Shown here in pieces: positions 6,715 through 10,630 of a DNA stretch of 10,630 nucleotides (within the stretch, counting starts at the first letter, position 1; every line of letters starts with the position of its first letter). This DNA comes from Beroe ovata (Eukaryota; Ctenophora; Nuda; Beroida; Beroidae). The position numbers and the translations under genes are program-made. The notes beneath the pieces are model-generated. The model was not told the DNA's origin. It searched no databases and was given only the letters and a program-made list of their open reading frames with translations. The stretch spans positions 81,043-91,672 of the forward strand of contig CAMPET010000243.1 of NCBI GenBank assembly GCA_946803715.1, written 5' to 3'.

Positions 6715-6854
6715 GCGTTGGATCGTGAGAATGAGATGCCGACAACAGAGCACCAGATGAGTATTGAGAGAGTGCACAGTTCATCGCACAAGACAAAGGA
6801 TACAGTACAGACTGATGGGGGGTCCTCAGCACTCAAAGAATACCACAACTTCAA
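6715..6854 (+). CDS. BLTP1: BLTP1 exon 17
   Basis: Acceptor actcattccag, donor TTCAA|gtatgt. It starts in phase 0 and leaves two bases. It encodes a mostly polar stretch: ENEMPTTEHQMSIERVHSSS, then a Lys/Thr-rich part and KEYHNFK. The animal protein has an equivalent variable loop between the LLEW strand and the LKYTMIRL strand. It is assigned by position and phase rather than strong similarity. Confidence 0.82.
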
Positions 6855-6898
6855 GTATGTGTAATTATTTGAATAAGGTACCTACCAAGTACTAAATA

Positions 6899-6912
6899 GA
6901 GAATATATTCTC
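6899..6912. repeat. Perfect 14-bp palindrome GAGAATATATTCTC
   Basis: Found in the unique first part (6855-7030) of the exon 17-18 intron. A 16-bp direct tandem repeat (catcatgtcgctgga and catcatgttgctgga) follows at about 6947-6977. Confidence 0.85.
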
Positions 6913-7030
6913 GGTTACGTATTGAATTAACCCGGACTCCGGAGCCATCATGTCGCTGGACATCATGTTGCTGGACCGATGGAGCTACAATATCCTTATT
7001 CCCTATTTACAATGTCATACTGCAAGTCAC

Positions 7031-7316
7031 ACTCAGTCACACTATGACGTCATTATAACTCACACTATGACGTCATCATAACTCACACTATGACGTCATT
7101 ATAACGCACACTATGACGTCACTATAACTCACACTATGACGTCATTATAACTCACACTATGACGTCATTATAACTCACACTATGACGTCATTATAACTCA
7201 TACTATGGCGTCATTATAACTCACACTATGACGTCTTTATAACTCACACTATGACGTCATTATAACTCACACTATGACGTCATTATATCTCACACTATGA
7301 CGTCATTATATCTCAC
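7031..7316. repeat. 23-bp minisatellite carrying CRE octamers
   Basis: Twelve units of ctcacactatgacgtcatta plus taa place the octamer TGACGTCA at 7045, 7068, 7091, 7114, 7137, 7160, 7183, 7252, 7275 and 7298, with one-base variants at 7206 (TGGCGTCA) and 7229 (TGACGTCT). The array ends 12 bases before exon 18. TGACGTCA is the consensus site of CREB/ATF bZIP factors; function here is untested. Confidence 0.95.
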
Positions 7317-7328
7317 ACACTCCCGCAG

Positions 7329-7550
7329 GATGAAAGCAACACAGCAGAAGAGAGTAAAGACGGAGGATCTTAAGTATCTGATGATCAAAGTATCTGTGGC
7401 GCACACTGACCTACACTTAGTGGAGGCTGGGTGTTCGTGCAACATCACAACCAAGACAATCAGAGTGGGGTTGTGCAATGCACACGATGAAACCACCACA
7501 CTGGGTGTGACTGTCGTCATACAGGGCGCTGATGTTGTGCAGTATGTCAG
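7329..7550 (+). CDS. BLTP1: BLTP1 exon 18, LKY.MI block
   Basis: Acceptor cactcccgcag, donor TCAG|gtgggt. It opens with one base that completes Lys and leaves two bases. It encodes TEDLKYLMIKVSVAHTDLHL, then VEAGCSCNI and IRVGLCNAHDE. It closely follows the animal (S)DDLKYTMI.L.V...D..IVEHGC...I....IRV.NCNLH block and is among the strongest matches in the window. Confidence 0.94.
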
Positions 7551-7880
7551 GTGGGTCACATGTGTTGTCACGTGTCAATGTGTTTTCGTGTGTTGTCACG
7601 TGTCAATGTGTTTTCCCGTCATGTAACCCGCCATGACAACACAGTTACACGTGACAACACAGTAACACGTTATGACAACACAGTTACACGTCATGACAAC
7701 ACAGTGAAACATGACAATACAGTAACTGTGTGTTGTCACGTGTCAATGTGTTGTCACGTGTCAATGTGATGTCATGACGTGTAACTGTGTTGTCATGACG
7801 TGTAACTGTGTTGTCATGACGTGTAACTGTGCTGTCATGACGTGTAACTGTGTTTTCATGACGTGTCACACAGTTATCAC
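7551..7880. repeat. Orientation-switching tandem array
   Basis: Forward units (ttgtcacgtgtcaatgtg) at 7563-7620 give way to tgacaacacagttacacgtca units (about 7634-7725), then to tgacgtgtaactgtgttgtca units (about 7775-7868), which are the exact reverse complement. The intron is array from donor to acceptor and could fold into a long stem. Confidence 0.92.
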
Positions 7881-7888
7881 GTTATCAG

Positions 7889-8053
7889 GTTGTGTCACGA
7901 TGAAGAGAGGTATGAGGTTGATCAGAAGTCACAGTGGTTAGAAGCTGGGACACTAACGTTACCGCCTGTCATGTTCGATGTTAACAAGAGACTCAACAAC
8001 CCTACACTATACAGAGAAGAACAGCGGGCATTCCTCAAGATTCATGATAAAAT
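7889..8053 (+). CDS. BLTP1: BLTP1 exon 19, WLEAG block
   Basis: Acceptor cacgttatcag, donor AAAAT|gtgaga. One base completes Arg and two bases are left. It encodes QWLEAGTLTLPPVMFDVNKR, then EEQRAFLKIHDK. It matches the animal YWLEAGS....I..D block and the Q..FL..HDA motif. The preceding intron is an orientation-switching tandem array. Confidence 0.93.
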
Positions 8054-8086
8054 GTGAGACATTATCTGTGTTAGTGTGGGTGTTCA

Positions 8087-8329
8087 GTAACCCTAGCAAT
8101 TACTCATGCCGACTGTAACACCCATATGTAACCCTAGCAACCAATGTCTACTATAACACCCGCATGTAACCCTATGTAACACCCACATGTAACCCTAGCA
8201 ACCAGTGTCTACTGTAGCCCCCATATGCTAGCCTAGCAACCAATGTCTACTGTAACACCCATATGCTACCCTAGCAACCAATGTCTACTGTAACACCCGC
8301 ATGTAACCCTAGCAACCAGTGTCTACTGT
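8087..8329. repeat. 38-bp minisatellite that includes the exon 20 acceptor
   Basis: About six units built from taaccctagcaaccaatgtc plus tactgtaacacccatatg. The last unit crosses the exon border: 8300-8329 is identical to 8186-8215 over 30 bases, 114 bp (three units) apart. Confidence 0.95.
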
Positions 8330-8500
8330 TTCTGTGGCACCCTGACGAGTACACTGGCTGTGGTTGTGTGGGTGGGGTAACGTTCAACAACACAACACTG
8401 TTGGAACTCAATGGGTTCTACTTTGAGCCCCTGGTTGTGCCACCAGACTTTTGTCACAGCGCCTCTAACAGTACAACCACTCCATGGAAATCAGGACGAG
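8313..8500 (+). CDS. BLTP1: BLTP1 exon 20, Cys/Gly block
   Basis: The acceptor gtaaccctag is chosen because it alone keeps phase with exon 19. The more obvious AG at 8318-8319 (aaccag|TGT) would shift the frame. It encodes NQCLLFLWHPDEYTGCGCVG, then ELNGFYFEPL. It corresponds to the animal RLWFLWPDD ... KCGCLGGC..FGG block. The acceptor and the first 17 exon bases are a unit of the upstream 38-bp array. Donor CGAG|gtataa leaves one base. Confidence 0.92.
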
Positions 8501-8636
8501 GTATAAATACCAAACATTACAACATTACAACTTCATAATAGCAACATTCAGCAATGTAGCAACACTATGATGACTTGTTGCAATATTGTAGTAACATTGT
8601 ATCACAACAATGACCAACGGTTTGACTGCTACATAA

Positions 8637-8760
8637 TGACAGCAACATGTCACCGTACTGACAGCAACATGTCACCGTACTGACAGCAACATGTCACCGT
8701 ACTGACAGCAACATGTCACCGTAATGACAGCAACATGTAACCGTATTGACAACATCGTGT
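8637..8760. repeat. 22-bp minisatellite before exon 21
   Basis: Five to six units of tgacagcaacatgtcaccgt plus ac; the degraded last one ends at the exon 21 acceptor. The first part of the intron (8501-8636) is rich in acaacatt/agcaacat short repeats and has no exon. Confidence 0.92.
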
Positions 8761-8765
8761 AACAG

Positions 8766-8897
8766 GGAGTAGTCAGATAGTGACAGACGGATCCCACACT
8801 TCACCAGGCAGCTCAGTGTCCTCCATTGATAAGAAGAAACATGGACTCCTTCATAAAGATTCCTCTTCTCGGTTCTCGCCTCGACTTCGTCCATCAG
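8766..8897 (+). CDS. BLTP1: BLTP1 exon 21, Ser-rich linker
   Basis: Acceptor atcgtgtaacag, at the end of a 22-bp array; donor TCAG|gttcga. Two bases complete Gly and one base is left. It encodes SSQIVTDGSHTSPGSSVSS, then IDKKKHGLLHKDSSSRFSPR. It is rich in Ser and Lys with no predicted strands, so probably disordered. Animal BLTP1 has a long Ser-rich loop at this position. Confidence 0.85.
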
Positions 8898-9040
8898 GTT
8901 CGACAGTCATAGTATCCTAGCACGAACATTCGTTAGACATGACACATAACACTGACATTGGTCACACATTGGTCACACACACACTCAGTTGTTCAAACAC
9001 ACTCTGAAATATGACGCACTGACACACTCACTCTCTCTAG

Positions 9041-9221
9041 GAAGTGACACTAAGAAGTCACCAGGCAGTGGTAAGAAGAAGACAAAGAGTCGTGACTCGG
9101 GAGAATGGTTCACCACGTTTCCCCAACGTACTGGCTCAGGGAGCAGTAGGAAACACCGAGACAAACACAAGACCATGTCTCACTACAATGATCTGCTCAG
9201 GAATTTCAGTATCAGGAAAAA
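9041..9221 (+). CDS. BLTP1: BLTP1 exon 22, Lys/Ser-rich linker
   Basis: Strong pyrimidine tract and acceptor cactctctctctag, donor AAAAA|gtgagt. It starts with two bases and leaves two. It encodes KKSPGSGKKKTKSRDSGEWF, then SGSSRKHRDKHKTMSHYND and NFSIRKK. The basic patches (KKKTK, RKHRDKHK) could bind acidic membrane or serve as localisation signals; this is inference. Confidence 0.85.
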
Positions 9222-9502
9222 GTGAGTATTTTCACCCAAATCAATTATAGTGAGGGTATTTGGTGTCAATCATAACATTACTTTTTGGGCCGGTCACAAT
9301 TTACAATTATCTGGACGCCGCGAATTCCGCACGACATTCGAATGATGTAAGTTAGAGCTGTTATCGCACTCAATCATCACAGACACTTCATTTGCGCGCA
9401 TTTTCGGAAATTATGTGAACTACTTGTTTCCTAGTTTTTGATCGAAATATCAAGTGCCTGGATTGCCTTGGCCGCTCTTTGCATCAAACATATTTCTGTC
9501 AG
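9222..9502. other. Intron 22, no repeat or exon seen
   Basis: This 281-nt intron is one of the few longer ones without a tandem array. It starts with a good donor (gtgagt) and ends in a pyrimidine-rich tatttctgtcag. No exon, hairpin or RNA gene is supported. Confidence 0.7.
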
Positions 9503-9623
9503 CATATCTCGGTTGAGTTCGAAGCGCAAGAGCAAGGATTTGGATTCAACTGCACAAACTGGTGTCAGCGAGCAGCAAACTGGTGTCAGTGAACAAGATC
9601 ATGTCAAATTGCAACAAGATAAG
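9503..9623 (+). CDS. BLTP1: BLTP1 exon 23 with a duplicated heptapeptide
   Basis: The acceptor catatttctgtcag fits the phase left by exon 22; the donor AAG|gtaagt is a perfect consensus. It encodes ISRLSSKRKSKDLDST, then QTGVSEQ twice in tandem (9555-9575 and 9576-9596). The open frame extends upstream to 9438, but those bases hold the branch/acceptor region, and the only earlier AG gives a stop. Confidence 0.8.
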
Positions 9624-9776
9624 GTAAGTTAACGTCGGTCTCTACTCGCTCGCCTTGACAGCACGGTCACTACAACTGAAGGCAAAGAACTATTCGCTCC
9701 CGTCTCTGTCTCCAAGAGGGTGCGGGCAGCGGGGACGGTTATTACTGTCCACTGCTGTTTACTGTCTGTTTACCAG

Positions 9777-9939
9777 GAGGGAGAGATTGATGTAGATGCT
9801 GAGTTTGACAAAGACGCATCGACCTCCAGTCCCAGTATATTTGTTACACAGTCTGATGTTCCACCAGTGTCACAACCAGATATCCCACTTGATGTTCCTG
9901 AAGTGGGCAGCTCACTAAAAGCGTCCAACGAGAGTCTAG
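9777..9939 (+). CDS. BLTP1: BLTP1 exon 24, acidic Pro/Ser linker
   Basis: Acceptor tctgtttaccag, donor TCTAG|gttagt. It starts in phase 0 and leaves one base. It encodes EGEIDVDAEFDKDASTSSPS, then VPPVSQPDIPLDVPEVGSSL. It is strongly acidic at first, then Pro-rich, and probably disordered. An alternative phase-0 donor occurs at 9903 (GAA|gtgggc), but the full-length exon joins exon 25 in phase. Confidence 0.8.
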
Positions 9940-10010
9940 GTTAGTTTAGGCGGGTTACCGTGAACCACAGCTATCAAAGGTGCAGGTTCTCACCATTACA
10001 CAACCCTCAG

Positions 10011-10238
10011 ATGAGTTCACAGACATCACAGTTTCTGCGTTGCTACAACCATCATTACGAGCAATCACAACAATACTGAGCAACCCTTCACTCAGTGTCA
10101 CTCCACCCAGCAACCCGTCGCTTATCAACACAACTTCAACATTCAGTACTTCTCACGTATCGGGCACTTCACTACCTCCTAAACATCCCTTATCTCAACA
10201 TTCCTCATCACTCCACTCTGCTCCATCACACTTCACAG
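10011..10238 (+). CDS. BLTP1: BLTP1 exon 25, Ser/Thr/Pro-rich
   Basis: The acceptor cacaaccctcag is the only one nearby that joins exon 24 in phase; AGs at 9970, 9979 and 9985 do not. Donor TTCACAG|gtcact. It encodes DEFTDITVSALLQPSLRAIT, then runs of Asn/Pro/Ser/Thr and HPLSQHSSSLHSAPSHFTG. It is a low-complexity linker with weak similarity to other animals, supported mainly by phase and the absence of stops. Confidence 0.75.
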
Positions 10239-10316
10239 GTCACTACCCCCTTCATGTGGAGCACAGTGTTCCCCACTTGACACTAATCCTCACGATCTGT
10301 TCTCTCAGTTTCCTGT

Positions 10317-10384
10317 GTAGGTAACACGTGTAGGTAACACGTTTAGGTAACACGTGTGAGGTGACACGTGTAGGTAACACGTGT
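10317..10384. repeat. 13-bp minisatellite gtgtaggtaacac
   Basis: Five units (one degraded) between exons 25 and 26. Each carries AGGTAAC, a donor-like string, and most carry the E-box CACGTG at the unit junction. It ends about 20 bases before the exon 26 acceptor. Confidence 0.92.
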
Positions 10385-10406
10385 GTTGTTGACGTGATAT
10401 TACCAG

Positions 10407-10493
10407 GGAAGGAGTCGCTGACGGAAGACGATGAAGCACTGTTGGAGCGGCGAATATCTAACGCTGAATACACTCTCCCACCACAATCCCCCG
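10407..10493 (+). CDS. BLTP1: BLTP1 exon 26 (last in window)
   Basis: Acceptor gatattaccag, donor CCCG|gtatat. Two bases complete Gly and one base is left, so the gene continues past the window. It encodes KESLTEDDEALLERRISNAE, then YTLPPQSPG: an acidic, probably helical piece followed by a Pro turn. Confidence 0.8.
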
Positions 10494-10630
10494 GTATATA
10501 ACCATTACACTGGTTCAGTTTTGTTATTTGAAAACGAAATCCTGACAGAGTCGTCATGGCATTGTCATCATTGACAAGACAACAGTGTCATCATGACTCA
10601 CTACCGATGACAAGCCCTACCCCCCCCCCC
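10494..10630. other. Start of intron 26, ending in poly-C
   Basis: Intron sequence with short TTGTCA-TCAT-TGACAA and related palindromic bits (about 10562-10585). The window ends in a run of C from 10620 on, which may be the edge of a longer homopolymer. Confidence 0.7.

Larger units (their letters stand above)
119..10493 (+). other. BLTP1: Partial BLTP1 (KIAA1109/tweek/LPD-3) gene, 26 exons, both ends outside the window
   Basis: This is the span of a spliced gene model built by eye from GT-AG borders, reading phase and homology. With one copy of the duplicated first exon, and exon 4 ended at 1829, the exons sum to 3,734 nt, which is 1,244 whole codons plus split codons at each end. BLTP1-family proteins are several-thousand-residue rods of repeating beta-groove modules that carry phospholipids between the ER and other membranes. 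Landmarks recalled from the human protein occur here in order: YGPW.DRQRD, the L.EAE block, QHNW.DC, KDNYFG, LKY.MI, WLEAG, LFLW and a GCGC.GG block. The N-terminal anchor lies upstream and most of the protein downstream. The family call is secure; exact borders of exons 4 and 12 are less so. Confidence 0.92.

Noticed and set aside
8087-8329. Telomere-like TAACCCTA motifs
   Set aside because: Only about 1.3 telomere units per 38-bp repeat, with the rest unrelated; a chance match.
9438-9502. Upstream extension of exon 23 (hydrophobic IALAALCIKH stretch that could pass for a membrane segment)
   Set aside because: The only AG upstream (9433-9434) joins exon 22 to an immediate stop, and the segment contains the pyrimidine-rich acceptor region for 9503.
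9980-10010. Starting exon 25 at 9980 or 9986
   Set aside because: Those acceptors are phase 0, while exon 24 leaves one base; the resulting frame meets a stop. The acceptor at 10010 fits.

Overview
The window looks like one stretch of a eukaryotic, intron-rich, plus-strand gene. It shows no bacterial, viral or plasmid features and no rRNA or tRNA gene. I resolve 26 short coding exons (85 to 228 nt) with GT-AG borders. Joined in phase they give about 1,240 codons without a stop, apart from one uncertain donor at exon 4. The protein matches, block by block and in order, what I recall of animal BLTP1 (KIAA1109; Drosophila tweek, C. elegans LPD-3, yeast Csf1), a giant bridge-like lipid transfer protein at membrane contact sites. 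The window covers roughly the first quarter of the protein after its N-terminal membrane anchor. Both gene ends lie outside the window.

Organism: the dense short-exon structure and close similarity to vertebrate BLTP1 suggest an animal. Compact introns packed with minisatellites and an apparent allelic duplication would suit a highly heterozygous marine invertebrate such as a sponge. That placement is inference at low confidence.

Layout: 1-1160 holds two diverged copies of a segment carrying the same exon (119-203 and 615-699), joined at a single N. 1176-1829 holds three exons. 1930-2490 is a 25-bp minisatellite. 2499-6155 is the densest part, with 12 exons of the conserved lipid-groove region. 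6156-8312 has three exons between long tandem arrays. 8313-8500 encodes a Cys/Gly-rich conserved block. 8766-10493 has six exons encoding a Ser/Thr/Pro-rich, Lys-patched, probably disordered linker.

The unusual part is the introns. Nearly every longer one is filled, often from splice site to splice site, by its own minisatellite, and several repeat units contain splice-site-like or palindromic ACGT-core motifs. The most notable are an array whose last unit supplies the real acceptor and start of exon 20; twelve 23-bp units each centred on a CRE-type octamer; and an array that reverses orientation and can fold on itself. Smaller introns often carry perfect or near-perfect hairpins.
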